DNA from: a virus
Strand: one strand, 5' to 3'
Length of the DNA: 22,621 bases
IMG/VR virus record: IMGVR_UViG_3300044732_002445
Span: 1 to 22,621 of that record
A model generated the notes under the pieces. It saw only the letters and a list, made by a program, of their open reading frames with translations. It searched no databases and was not told the origin of the DNA. Below are positions 5,950 to 12,697 of the stretch, piece by piece (position 1 is the stretch's first letter; the number at the start of each line of letters is the position of its first letter). Made by a program: the position numbers and the translations under genes.

Positions 5950-6395
5950 TGAGCGAGCGCAAAGAGCGGTTCAAGGATTTCTACGCCGAGCTTGATGCCC
6001 GTGGTCTGCTTGAGTACGGGTCGGTGATCGAGTCGAGTCTTGTGCAGGCGCTGCTGGACATCGTGGTGCCGAAGGTCGGCACCAAGGCCCAGTTCGACCG
6101 CGCATCACTGATGGAGTTGGGCGCCGTCGACTACGTTCGTGGGCTGCTGATCAAGCAGGGCCGATACCTGGCCGGTACGCCCGGCGGTTACCGCATCCTG
6201 CTGCCCAGCGAGAACGCCGACCAGGTGGCCGTCTACATCAACGCTGCGCAGCGTAAGCTGGCGAGGGCGTCGATGCTGAACCGCACCACGCCCGCCGAGC
6301 ACCGCGAGCGTGATGATCAGGTCGAGGCGCGGATCGAGTTGGCGCGCAGCGGTGCCGAGTCGCGGTTCCAGCCTGGAGGTAACCGAAGGCAGTGA
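5949..6395 (+). CDS. Conserved phage protein of unknown function
   Basis: A 148-residue, mostly helical protein whose start overlaps the preceding stop by one base, so the two are likely co-translated. The segment VDYVRGLLIKQGRYLAGTPG followed by GYRILLPSENADQV and AQRKLARA resembles phage proteins usually found beside the preceding family. The YLAGTPGGYRI part could be the wing of a winged helix, but this is a guess. A polar, Arg/Glu-rich tail follows. The stop lies 13 bases before composite array 2. Confidence 0.7.
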   Translation: MSERKERFKDFYAELDARGLLEYGSVIESSLVQALLDIVVPKVGTKAQFDRASLMELGAVDYVRGLLIKQGRYLAGTPGGYRILLPSENADQVAVYINAAQRKLARASMLNRTTPAEHRERDDQVEARIELARSGAESRFQPGGNRRQ

Positions 6396-6428
6396 GCCGC
6401 ATTGCTGGGCAATGCAAGGCATCGCATT

Positions 6429-6488
6429 GAAACGCGGTCAGGCTCTTGATTCGTCAGGGGTCTGATCGAGTTCTGATGGGACTCGAAA
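6429..6488 (+). ncRNA. Structured RNA core, copy 4
   Basis: Identical to copies 1 and 2 although 1.3 kb away, with the same predicted pair of hairpins. Confidence 0.55.
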
Positions 6489-6543
6489 GCAGGGCATTGC
6501 AATGCATCGCAAGGCACCGCAACGCATCGCAGGGCAAGGCATC

Positions 6544-6592
6544 GAAACGCGGTCAGGCTCTTGATTCGTCAGGGGTCTGATCGAGTTCCGAT
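6544..6592 (+). ncRNA. Structured RNA core, copy 5, truncated
   Basis: The first 45 bases match the core exactly, so the 15-bp hairpin (6550-6583) is intact. The 3' arm of the small second hairpin is missing. Confidence 0.5.
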
Positions 6593-6622
6593 ACACCGAC
6601 AACCGAGAACCAAAGGCACCAG

Positions 6623-7342
6623 GTGATTCACTATCACGGTCTACCAATCACCCCGAGTACCGCCGCCGTGGCGGCGATAAATACGGGGCATGCGTTCGTG
6701 TCGTTCAAGCACAGGGATCAGCTGACCACGGCCGCAGAATGCTGCCAGTCGTTCGCCATCGACAACGGTGCGTTCTCCGCGTGGCGCTCCGGCGACCCGA
6801 TCACAGACTGGTCGGAATTTTACGAATGGGCCGAGAAGTGCCGGCGGATCCCGTCGTGCGACTTCGCCGTGATCCCGGACATCATCGACGGCAGTGAGCA
6901 GGACAACGACGCGCTGCTTCTGGACTGCCCATTGCCGCGCTGGTTCAGCGCGCCCGTGTGGCACATGCACGAGAGCCTGACGCGGCTGGAGTGGCTGATC
7001 GATGAGTACCCGAGGATCTGCCTGGGCAGTTCCGGGGAGTACGCCAAGGTCGGCGACGAGAAGTGGTGGGTGCGAATCGCCGAGGCGATGTCGGTCATCT
7101 GCGATGAACAAGGCGCGCCTAAGTGCAAGATCCACGGCCTGCGCATGCTCAACCCGAAGGTGTTCACGAAGATACCGTTCGCCAGTGCCGACAGCACGAA
7201 CATCGGTCGCAACGTGGGCATCGACAAGAAGTGGGTGAACGGGAACTACCTGCCACCGACGAAAGAAGCCCGGGCGCAGGTGATGCGCAGCCGGATCGAA
7301 GCCTACAACGCACCTCTCACTTTCAAACTGGACAGACCATGA
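6623..7342 (+). CDS. DpdA-like tRNA-guanine transglycosylase-fold protein (deazaguanine base exchange)
   Basis: A 239-residue protein with the landmarks of the TGT/DpdA superfamily. It has SFAIDNGAFSAW (D47), CDFAVIPDIID (D86), ICLGSSGEY (132-140), KIHGLRML (169-176) and FASADSTNIGRN (D190). In TGT enzymes Asp residues at corresponding positions bind and attack the base. Family members replace guanine with a 7-deazaguanine; phage and bacterial DpdA proteins do this in DNA. At about 240 residues it fits the short phage DpdA types rather than the larger bacterial tRNA enzyme. GTG at 6623 starts the gene, behind AAAGG. Its stop overlaps the YhhQ-like transporter gene (ATGA), which supports a deazaguanine role. 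Whether the substrate is phage DNA or tRNA is inferred. Confidence 0.75.
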   Translation: MIHYHGLPITPSTAAVAAINTGHAFVSFKHRDQLTTAAECCQSFAIDNGAFSAWRSGDPITDWSEFYEWAEKCRRIPSCDFAVIPDIIDGSEQDNDALLLDCPLPRWFSAPVWHMHESLTRLEWLIDEYPRICLGSSGEYAKVGDEKWWVRIAEAMSVICDEQGAPKCKIHGLRMLNPKVFTKIPFASADSTNIGRNVGIDKKWVNGNYLPPTKEARAQVMRSRIEAYNAPLTFKLDRP

Positions 7343-7821
7343 ACCTTGGCATTGCAATCTGTGTGTACTCCGTCGCCATGACGCTCGCCAATCTGAGCGT
7401 GTCGATGTTCGGCCCCGCCGTGTCGCCGATCAACTCTTTCCTCTTCATCGGTCTGGATCTGGCGCTGCGTGACTGGCTGCATGTCAGACTCAAGGCATGG
7501 CAGATGGGACTGCTGATCGCGTCCTCCGGGGTGCTGACCTACGTCTTGAACCCAGCGGCAGGCAAGATCGCTGTGGCTTCCGCCTGCGCCTTCACGGCTG
7601 CAGCCGTCGTCGATTGGTCGGTGTTTTCCAGACTGACTGGAACCTGGAAATTCCGCGCCAACGGATCGAACGTGGCCGGTGCGGCTGTCGACTCCTTCGT
7701 CTTCCCCTACATCGCGTTCGGCGCGCTCATGCCGCACATCGTTGCCATGCAGTTCGCAGCCAAGGTCGCAGGCGGCCTGGTGTGGACTTCGATCCTGTCC
7801 AGATACGCTGGAGAGAAGTGA
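7339..7821 (+). CDS. VUT/YhhQ-family queuosine-precursor transporter
   Basis: A 160-residue inner-membrane protein with about four or five hydrophobic segments (2-22, 30-42, 55-72, 76-92, 112-150). It carries the family motifs SPINSFLFIGLDLALRD (29-45) and RANGSNVAGAAVDSFVFP (106-123). YhhQ in E. coli imports the queuosine precursors preQ0 and preQ1; the phage version is shorter than the E. coli one. It is coupled to the dpdA-like gene before it and to the PP-loop gene after it (ATGA at both ends). The simplest reading is that it supplies precursor for base exchange, since no preQ0 synthesis genes (folE, queD, queE) are visible in the window. Confidence 0.8.
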   Translation: MNLGIAICVYSVAMTLANLSVSMFGPAVSPINSFLFIGLDLALRDWLHVRLKAWQMGLLIASSGVLTYVLNPAAGKIAVASACAFTAAAVVDWSVFSRLTGTWKFRANGSNVAGAAVDSFVFPYIAFGALMPHIVAMQFAAKVAGGLVWTSILSRYAGEK

Positions 7822-8558
7822 TGACCGCGAGCAAAAGAGTGGTGTCCTGGTTCTCGTGCGGGGCCGCCAGTGCGGTGGCAACGCTGCTGGCAGCCGAAAA
7901 GTACGGCCAGATTGAAGCGGTCTACTGCCGCGTCGTTGAAGAGCACGAAGACAATCTGCGCTTCCTTGATGACTTCGTGCGAGTCACGGGAATCCCGGTT
8001 AAGACCATCGTCGATGAACCGCACCAAGGTTCGATCTTCAGGGTCTTTCTCAGGAGAGGTTTCATCAAGAATCAGTACGGCGCGCCTTGCACGATGATTC
8101 TGAAAAAGGACATGCGCAAGTCGTATCAACGCCCCGGAGACATCCAGGTGTTCGGCTACACCGCGGAAGAGCAAGACCGCGCGGATCGATTCATGGATGG
8201 CAACAACGATGTGCGGGAAGACTTCATCCTGCTCGACAAAGGCATCACCAAGAAGGAGTGCTACGCGCACCTGACCCGCCTCGGAATTGAACTGCCCGCC
8301 ATGTACAGACTCGGCTACAGCAACAACAACTGCGTCGGGTGCGTGAAGGGTGGGATGGGGTACTGGAACAAGATCCGCCGGGATTTTCCAGACCGTTTCA
8401 ACAAGATGGCGGAGCTTGAGCGCACCATCGGACACGCCGTGAACAAAGACAAGAACGGTCCCGTGTATCTTGATCAACTCTCCCCGAAGCGTGGGTACAA
8501 AAACAAAGACATGCCCGCCGACTGCGGGTTCACCTGCGAAGTGAAAGAGACACCATGA
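7821..8558 (+). CDS. PP-loop / PAPS-reductase-like ATPase
   Basis: A 245-residue protein of the adenine nucleotide alpha-hydrolase-like superfamily. The PP-loop reads SCGAASA (12-18), so the usual SGG is altered. Cysteines form a C171-x2-C174 pair (NNNCVGC) and a C235-x3-C239 pair (CGFTC), a likely metal or iron-sulphur site. Relatives in phages are annotated as phosphoadenosine phosphosulfate reductase family proteins and their reaction is unknown. The superfamily also includes QueC and DndC, so an adenylating or sulphur-inserting step is possible. Its start overlaps the transporter's stop, tying it to the deazaguanine cassette. Confidence 0.75.
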   Translation: MTASKRVVSWFSCGAASAVATLLAAEKYGQIEAVYCRVVEEHEDNLRFLDDFVRVTGIPVKTIVDEPHQGSIFRVFLRRGFIKNQYGAPCTMILKKDMRKSYQRPGDIQVFGYTAEEQDRADRFMDGNNDVREDFILLDKGITKKECYAHLTRLGIELPAMYRLGYSNNNCVGCVKGGMGYWNKIRRDFPDRFNKMAELERTIGHAVNKDKNGPVYLDQLSPKRGYKNKDMPADCGFTCEVKETP

Positions 8559-8568
8559 GCCACAAGCA

Positions 8569-8694
8569 ATGACCGATGACGACATTGACGAGATGATGCG
8601 TGAGCGGGTCGAGGAGCGGTACCGCTACGCGCTGATGGAGCACCCTGACTGCGCCGACCCGGGCCATCCAGGGTGTGAGGTGTGTGATGACTGA
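8569..8694 (+). CDS. 41-residue Cys-containing microprotein
   Basis: A small acidic protein (begins MTDDDIDEMMRERVEERY) with a C-terminal cluster HPDCADPGHPGCEVCDD whose cysteines and histidines could bind one zinc. It lies between the two PP-loop genes, 10 bases after the first and 15 before the second, in the same direction. A five-codon frame (8555-8572) from the ATG overlapping the preceding stop ends on this start, which could pass ribosomes on. Function is unknown. Similar Asp/Glu-rich, Cys-ended small proteins occur in phages, but I cannot name a family. Confidence 0.6.
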   Translation: MTDDDIDEMMRERVEERYRYALMEHPDCADPGHPGCEVCDD

Positions 8695-8709
8695 TGACAA
8701 GGATCTGTG

Positions 8710-9606
8710 ATGACCAAACCAAAATTGAACGTTAGTTTTTCTGGCGGCAGAACTAGCGCATACATGACCAAGCTCATCTTGGACAACTGGTCAGACAGGT
8801 ACGAAATGCTCGTTGTGTTTGCCAATACGGGTCTTGAGCACCCGAAGACACTTGAATTTGTCCACAACTGCGACCAGCAGTTTGGGTTCAACACCGTGTG
8901 GGTGGAAGGCGTTGTTCACCGTGGTGAACGCAAAGCGAGCACACACAAGGTAGTCACCTTCGAAACAGCGTCTCGCAAAGGTGAGCCGTTTGAGGCGTGC
9001 ATAGAGAAGTACGGCATCCCCAACTCGGCGTTTCCGCAATGCACAAGGGAGCTGAAGTTGTACCCAATCCGGTCGTACCTGCGGTCGTTGGGGATCAACT
9101 ACAGACACATACCTACCGCGATCGGCATACGCAATGACGAGAAACGCAGGGTGTCCAAATCCGCGGATGTCGACAGCATCATCTACCCTTTGGTAACCGA
9201 TTGGCCTACCGACAAGCAGGACGTTCTGGATTGGTGGGAAGATCAGCCGTTCAACCTAGAGATTGATGAATTCGAAGGCAACTGCCTAGGGTGTTACAAA
9301 AAGTCGCTCAAGAAGCATTTCATGCAGATTGAAAGGGACCCGTCCGTGTACGATTTTCACCGACGCATGGAAGACCAGTGGAGATCTTTCGGCCCGCAAA
9401 AAGGGGACAGGGTTTTCTTCAGAGGAAACACCGACACCCGCAAGCTCTTCAAGCTGTACGAAGAGTACGGACACGATCCTCGCAGGGCAAACGAAATGGC
9501 CTACGAGAACGGCGGATGCTCTGAATCATGCGAGATCTATGAAACCGAGGAAGCATCCGGGGTGCGGCGGGCAGCGGTCCAGAAGTACCGCGCCCGCGAG
9601 GTGTGA
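8710..9606 (+). CDS. PP-loop / PAPS-reductase-like ATPase, second copy type
   Basis: A 298-residue protein with a canonical PP-loop SFSGGRTSAYM (9-19), the FANTGLEHPKTL strand-loop (38-49), PQCTRELK (109-116), C192-x2-C195 (NCLGC) and C270-x3-C274 (CSESC). This family is common in phages and its reaction is unresolved. The CxxC plus CxxxC layout is shared with the first PP-loop protein, although the sequences differ. AAGGA precedes the ATG at 8710. The gene is noticeably more AT-rich than its neighbours in its first third and uses codons such as TTT and AGA, suggesting separate acquisition. It ends only five bases before the converging gene at 9612. Confidence 0.8.
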   Translation: MTKPKLNVSFSGGRTSAYMTKLILDNWSDRYEMLVVFANTGLEHPKTLEFVHNCDQQFGFNTVWVEGVVHRGERKASTHKVVTFETASRKGEPFEACIEKYGIPNSAFPQCTRELKLYPIRSYLRSLGINYRHIPTAIGIRNDEKRRVSKSADVDSIIYPLVTDWPTDKQDVLDWWEDQPFNLEIDEFEGNCLGCYKKSLKKHFMQIERDPSVYDFHRRMEDQWRSFGPQKGDRVFFRGNTDTRKLFKLYEEYGHDPRRANEMAYENGGCSESCEIYETEEASGVRRAAVQKYRAREV

Positions 9607-9611
9607 GGCGG

Positions 9612-9929
9612 TCAGGCCTTGGTCGCCTTGCGCGACAGGGTGCGGTTGAACGCCTCAGATCCGACCTCCTCGATCAGGTCGTCGATCCGGGCCATCGCCA
9701 GGCGGCGGGCCCGCGTCAGGCCCAACCCGCGAGACGAAGCGTAGGTGCTATCGACCCGCGTGACCTTCCCGCCTGAAGGCGGGTGGCCGACGATCCACTG
9801 CCCGGAGTCGTCCTTGTGCAGGGCGAGCTTGTGGATGTACGTCCCGCACAGGACAAGCAGCGGTTCGTAGGGCACAGGCTCGCCAATCGGGTTGCCGTCG
9901 CGGTCGCGTCGAATGTAGATCGGTTTCAT
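9612..9929 (-). CDS. Hypothetical phage protein
   Basis: A 105-residue protein that I do not recognise. Its N-terminus, MKPIYIRRDRDGNPIGEPV, reads like a short beta-hairpin. The centre is a Gly/Pro-containing segment (HPPSGGKVTRVDST), and the C-terminal part is helical and charged (ARRLAMARIDDLIEEV). A good AAGGAG precedes the ATG. It is the second gene of a two-gene minus-strand island inside an otherwise plus-strand region and converges with the second PP-loop gene. Confidence 0.65.
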   Translation of the reverse strand: MKPIYIRRDRDGNPIGEPVPYEPLLVLCGTYIHKLALHKDDSGQWIVGHPPSGGKVTRVDSTYASSRGLGLTRARRLAMARIDDLIEEVGSEAFNRTLSRKATKA

Positions 9930-9946
9930 TTCGGGTTCTCCTTGCG

Positions 9947-9966
9947 CGCCCGGCTTGCGCCGGGCG
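9947..9966 (-). terminator. GC-rich hairpin between the two minus-strand genes
   Basis: CGCCCGGC and GCCGGGCG form an 8-bp stem with a 4-base loop. It lies just upstream of the ribosome binding site of the 9929 gene. There is no U-run on the minus strand, so it may attenuate or stabilise the message rather than end transcription. Confidence 0.35.
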
Positions 9967-9972
9967 GGTTGT

Positions 9973-10188
9973 TCAGCAGTATTGGTTACGGATCAGGAAG
10001 GCGATCAACTCTGCCCGGTCACCTTCACGGTACTTGCCGCCGACCGGCCAGACATAGCACCGACCTGATGCCAGTTCACCGATCATCCGGTCGGCTGCGA
10101 TTTCGCGGCGCTCGATGCGGGCCAGAAACCGATCTTCAGCGGCCATGCGGCGGGCCTGTCTTGCGTCGAGGTGCTGAGTGGTGTTCAT
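9973..10188 (-). CDS. Hypothetical phage protein
   Basis: A 71-residue protein beginning MNTTQHLDARQARRMAAEDR, mostly helical and charged. It ends in a hydrophobic, Tyr- and Cys-containing segment (RAELIAFLIRNQYC). AGGAG seven bases before the ATG at 10186-10188 decides the start; the longer frame to 10278 would cross the control region. It is the first gene of the minus-strand island and diverges from the plus-strand replication operon. The function is unknown; its position next to palindromic sites would suit a small regulator, but no HTH is visible. Confidence 0.65.
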   Translation of the reverse strand: MNTTQHLDARQARRMAAEDRFLARIERREIAADRMIGELASGRCYVWPVGGKYREGDRAELIAFLIRNQYC

Positions 10189-10248
10189 GGTCTTGCTCCT
10201 GGTTGGCGCGCCGCGTCGTGCAGCGCATGGACAGATACTCTCACATCT

Positions 10249-10331
10249 CTTGCATATGCGCAAGCACTTTCGTTCCATAAATCGTGAAAATTTTCACAGG
10301 GGTTGCACGGCCTCAAATTTTCATGCAATAT
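10249..10331. promoter_or_regulatory. Divergent control region of the replication operon
   Basis: Two palindromes lie here: CTTGC-ATATGC-GCAAG (10249-10264) and the perfect 14-bp GTGAAAATTTTCAC (10284-10297). A plus-strand promoter candidate follows, TTGCAC (10303-10308) and CAATAT (10326-10331) with a 17-bp spacer. On the minus strand TTGCGC, within the first palindrome, with GAGTAT 17 bp on could serve the 10188 gene. This is the likely switch for the long plus-strand operon. Confidence 0.5.
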
Positions 10332-10362
10332 CCACCACTCCAACGCAACCCGAACCCAAACC

Positions 10363-10515
10363 ATGACACCGACCTCGATCATCCGCGCACCGCAGCCCCT
10401 GCCGCGCCCCTACAAGAAGTCCACACCGATCCGCGACATGCTGATCGCAGCCCTGATCGGCGCCGCCATCGGCGCGCTCTATGCGTCTGTGGCGATGTCC
10501 ACAGGCGCACTCTGA
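10363..10515 (+). CDS. Small single-pass membrane protein
   Basis: A 50-residue protein with a Pro/basic N-terminus (APQPLPRPYKKSTPIRD) and one hydrophobic segment (MLIAALIGAAIGALYASVAM, about 26-45) rich in small residues. It is the first gene after the candidate promoter at 10303-10331. No Shine-Dalgarno sequence precedes the ATG, so initiation may be weak. The next gene follows 19 bases later behind a good AGGAG. The function is not recognised. Confidence 0.5.
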   Translation: MTPTSIIRAPQPLPRPYKKSTPIRDMLIAALIGAAIGALYASVAMSTGAL

Positions 10516-10534
10516 CCAACCCCCAGGAGAAACC

Positions 10535-10966
10535 ATGCTTGAACAGAAGCTCGAAGAGTTGACCTGCGCCATCAACGCGCTGACCGGAATGCTTGCGACC
10601 ATCGGCCTGTCCGCCAAAGAGGCGCCCGCCCCGCGCGCCAAGCGCACCAAGCAGGCCGAAGAGCACACCGCCCAGGCTGCGCCCCCGGTCGTTGAAGAGC
10701 CCGTCGCCGCGCCGCAGCCCGAACCGCGGCCCGAACCGCAGCCCGAGCCGGCGGTCGAGCCGACGGTGGAGGCGTTCGCAGATGTCGAGGACCCCGAACC
10801 GACGCAGGCCGACATCTCCGCACTGGTGATGGCGATCGTGCGGGACAAGGGTCGCGACGTCGCGCTGGGCGCGCTGGCCGGTCTGGGTGTCAAGAACGCC
10901 CGCGAGATCGATCCCGCCAACTACCGCGAGGCCGTTCACGCCCTGCGCGCCGCCGCCGAGTCCTGA
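10535..10966 (+). CDS. Phage protein with coiled-coil N-terminus and Pro/Glu-rich linker
   Basis: A 143-residue protein. A short amphipathic helix (LEQKLEELTCAINALTGML) is followed by a disordered basic then Pro/Glu/Ala-rich linker (about 30-88, with PEPRPEPQPEP repeats). A folded C-terminal domain (about 95-143) contains ALVMAIVRDKGRDVALGAL and LGVKNAREIDPANYREAV. Similar proteins occur just upstream of DUF2800 nuclease genes in phages, where the conserved C-terminal helices precede a DPANY-like motif. No enzyme motif is present; an adaptor or replication-accessory role is a guess. AGGAG precedes the ATG. Confidence 0.65.
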   Translation: MLEQKLEELTCAINALTGMLATIGLSAKEAPAPRAKRTKQAEEHTAQAAPPVVEEPVAAPQPEPRPEPQPEPAVEPTVEAFADVEDPEPTQADISALVMAIVRDKGRDVALGALAGLGVKNAREIDPANYREAVHALRAAAES

Positions 10967-10967
10967 G

Positions 10968-12125
10968 ATGGAGCAGCATTCCAAACTCAGCCCGTCGATG
11001 CTCTACCGGGCCTTCGCATGTCCGGGCAGCGTTCAGGAAACGGAAGGCTGCCCCGACACGTCATCTGCGGCTGCCGAGGAGGGCACCGCGATGCACGAGG
11101 TAGCCAAGCACATCCTGACCGGGCGCCCCGTCACCGAGTTCCGCAACCAGGAGACGCTCGGGTTCGTGATGAACGATGAGCGCATTTCTGTCGTCGAGAA
11201 GTACGTCGGCTACATCCGCGAACTGCAGTTGAAGTTCGGCGGTCAGTTGCTGGTCGAGCAGACCTTGCCGATTCCGGAGATCAACGGCTGGGGCACGACC
11301 GACGCGGCGCTGGTCGGCTGCGACGACGGCACCCTGCGTGTGTTCGATCTGAAGTGCGGTCGCGGCGTTCGCGTCTACGCCGACGGGGAGCAGTTGCGGG
11401 CCTATGCGCTGCCGCTGATGCGCGAGTGGGATCTGATCCATGACATCTCCAGGATCGAACTGCACATCGTTCAGCCGCGTCTGGGCAACTACGACGTGCA
11501 TGTCGTCACACCGGAGGAGTTGGACGCCTTTGCGGGCTCGCTGGTCGATCTGGTGGAGCGCGTAGCGCAGCCTGATGCACCCCGCATTGCCGGAGCATCG
11601 CAGTGCCGGTTCTGTCCTGCCAAGGGCAAGTGCCCGGCCCTGCAAGACGAAGTGCGCAGCATCATCGTCGGTGATGAGTGCGGCTTCGAAGACCTGGACG
11701 CTGCAACCGTAGGATCGATCGTGCTGCATGACAATGAGTGGTTCGCGACCGTCATCAACAAACTGGATCTGATCCGGAGCTGGTGCGACGCGGTCGAAAC
11801 GATGGCCGAGACCCGCATGAAGGAGGGGCACGAGATCCCCGGCTACAAGCTGGTCGCTGGCCGTGCCGGCAACAGGAAGTGGAAGAACGAAGCAGAAGTC
11901 GAGGCACTGCTCAAGAAGTGGCGCCTGTCCAAGGAGGAGATCTACGCCTTCAAGGTCATCAGCCCGACGACTGCTCAGAAGAATTTCGCAGCAACGCCCA
12001 AGCGCTGGCTGGCCTTGGAACAGCACATCGAGCGATCGGAGGGCAAGCCCGAGATCGCCCCTGTAACCGATAAGCGCCCGTCGATTCTGCCGGGTGCCGA
12101 TTCGGATTTCGACGACCTTGTTTAA
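10968..12125 (+). CDS. DUF2800 protein, Cas4/RecB-like iron-sulphur nuclease
   Basis: A 385-residue phage nuclease. The PD-(D/E)XK motifs of the RecB/Cas4 type are present: H43 (AMHEVA), GTTD ending at D112, FDLKCG with D127 and K129, and QLRAY (142-146). Four cysteines, C18 (FACPGS) and C213, C216 and C222 (CRFCPAKGKC), match the split N/C-terminal arrangement that staples a 4Fe-4S cluster in Cas4 and AddB. It probably processes DNA ends during phage replication or recombination. It starts one base after the previous stop codon and is followed by the DUF2815 and polymerase genes, a conserved phage trio. Confidence 0.85.
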   Translation: MEQHSKLSPSMLYRAFACPGSVQETEGCPDTSSAAAEEGTAMHEVAKHILTGRPVTEFRNQETLGFVMNDERISVVEKYVGYIRELQLKFGGQLLVEQTLPIPEINGWGTTDAALVGCDDGTLRVFDLKCGRGVRVYADGEQLRAYALPLMREWDLIHDISRIELHIVQPRLGNYDVHVVTPEELDAFAGSLVDLVERVAQPDAPRIAGASQCRFCPAKGKCPALQDEVRSIIVGDECGFEDLDAATVGSIVLHDNEWFATVINKLDLIRSWCDAVETMAETRMKEGHEIPGYKLVAGRAGNRKWKNEAEVEALLKKWRLSKEEIYAFKVISPTTAQKNFAATPKRWLALEQHIERSEGKPEIAPVTDKRPSILPGADSDFDDLV

Positions 12126-12149
12126 CCCTCAAACCCGAAAGGAAAGACC

Positions 12150-12695
12150 ATGCAAGTGATGCTCAAGAATGTCCGTCTCGCGTTCCCCAACCTGTTCGAA
12201 GCCCGCGGCGTCGGCGATTCGGATCCCCGGTACTCGGCGACTCTGATCTTCGCCGTCGACAGTCCCGCGCATAAGCAGATGGTCGAGGCCATCGAGAAGG
12301 TCGCCAAGGACAAGTGGGGTGCGAAAGCGGAAGTGTCCATGAAGGCAGTCCGCGCCAAGAACAAGGTCTGTCTGCACGACGGCGCTGAGAAGGCCCGCTA
12401 CGACGGATTCGACGGCATGATGTACGTCAGCGCGTCGAACAAGGACCGCCCGACCGTAATCGACCGCCAGCGCGCCCCGCTGCAGCCCGGCGACGGTCTG
12501 CCCTACGCTGGGTGCGTCGTCAACGCTCAGATCGATGTCTGGGCGCAGGAGAACCAGTACGGCCTGGGCATCAACGCACTGCTGATGGGCATCCAGTTCG
12601 TCAAGGACGGCGACCGGTTCGGTGGCGGGGGTGTGGCATCGGCTGACGCCTTCGACATCCTGGAAGACGACGAAGACGCGAGCGATCTGGTCTGA
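12150..12695 (+). CDS. DUF2815 single-stranded DNA-binding protein
   Basis: A 181-residue protein beginning MQVMLKNVRLAFPNLFEARG, the hallmark of DUF2815 (LxNVRLSFPxLFE). It also contains RYSATLIFAVDS, RPTVIDRQRAPLQPGDGLPY, the YAGCVVNAQIDVWAQ strand and a very acidic tail (DILEDDEDASDLV). Family members are phage ssDNA-binding proteins with an OB-like fold. The acidic tail is typical of SSBs that recruit partners. GAAAGGAAAG lies ahead of the ATG. It sits between DUF2800 and the DNA polymerase, as in many phages. Confidence 0.9.
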   Translation: MQVMLKNVRLAFPNLFEARGVGDSDPRYSATLIFAVDSPAHKQMVEAIEKVAKDKWGAKAEVSMKAVRAKNKVCLHDGAEKARYDGFDGMMYVSASNKDRPTVIDRQRAPLQPGDGLPYAGCVVNAQIDVWAQENQYGLGINALLMGIQFVKDGDRFGGGGVASADAFDILEDDEDASDLV

Positions 12696-12697
12696 GC

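Larger units (their letters stand above)
6409..6592 (+). repeat. Composite array 2 in the leader of the dpdA-like gene
   Basis: This is the same architecture as array 1. A short tract of four GCANN units (6409-6428) is followed by a core at 6429-6488 identical to copies 1 and 2, then eleven GCANN units (6489-6543). A truncated core starts at 6544 and is identical for 45 bases before it fades out near 6592. The truncated core keeps the full 15-bp hairpin but loses the second hairpin. The next start codon is 31 bases further on. Confidence 0.95.

Noticed and set aside
7821-9606. Assignment of the PP-loop genes as a Dnd phosphorothioation system
   Set aside because: Only DndC-like superfamily features are present; no DndA, DndB, DndD or DndE is visible.
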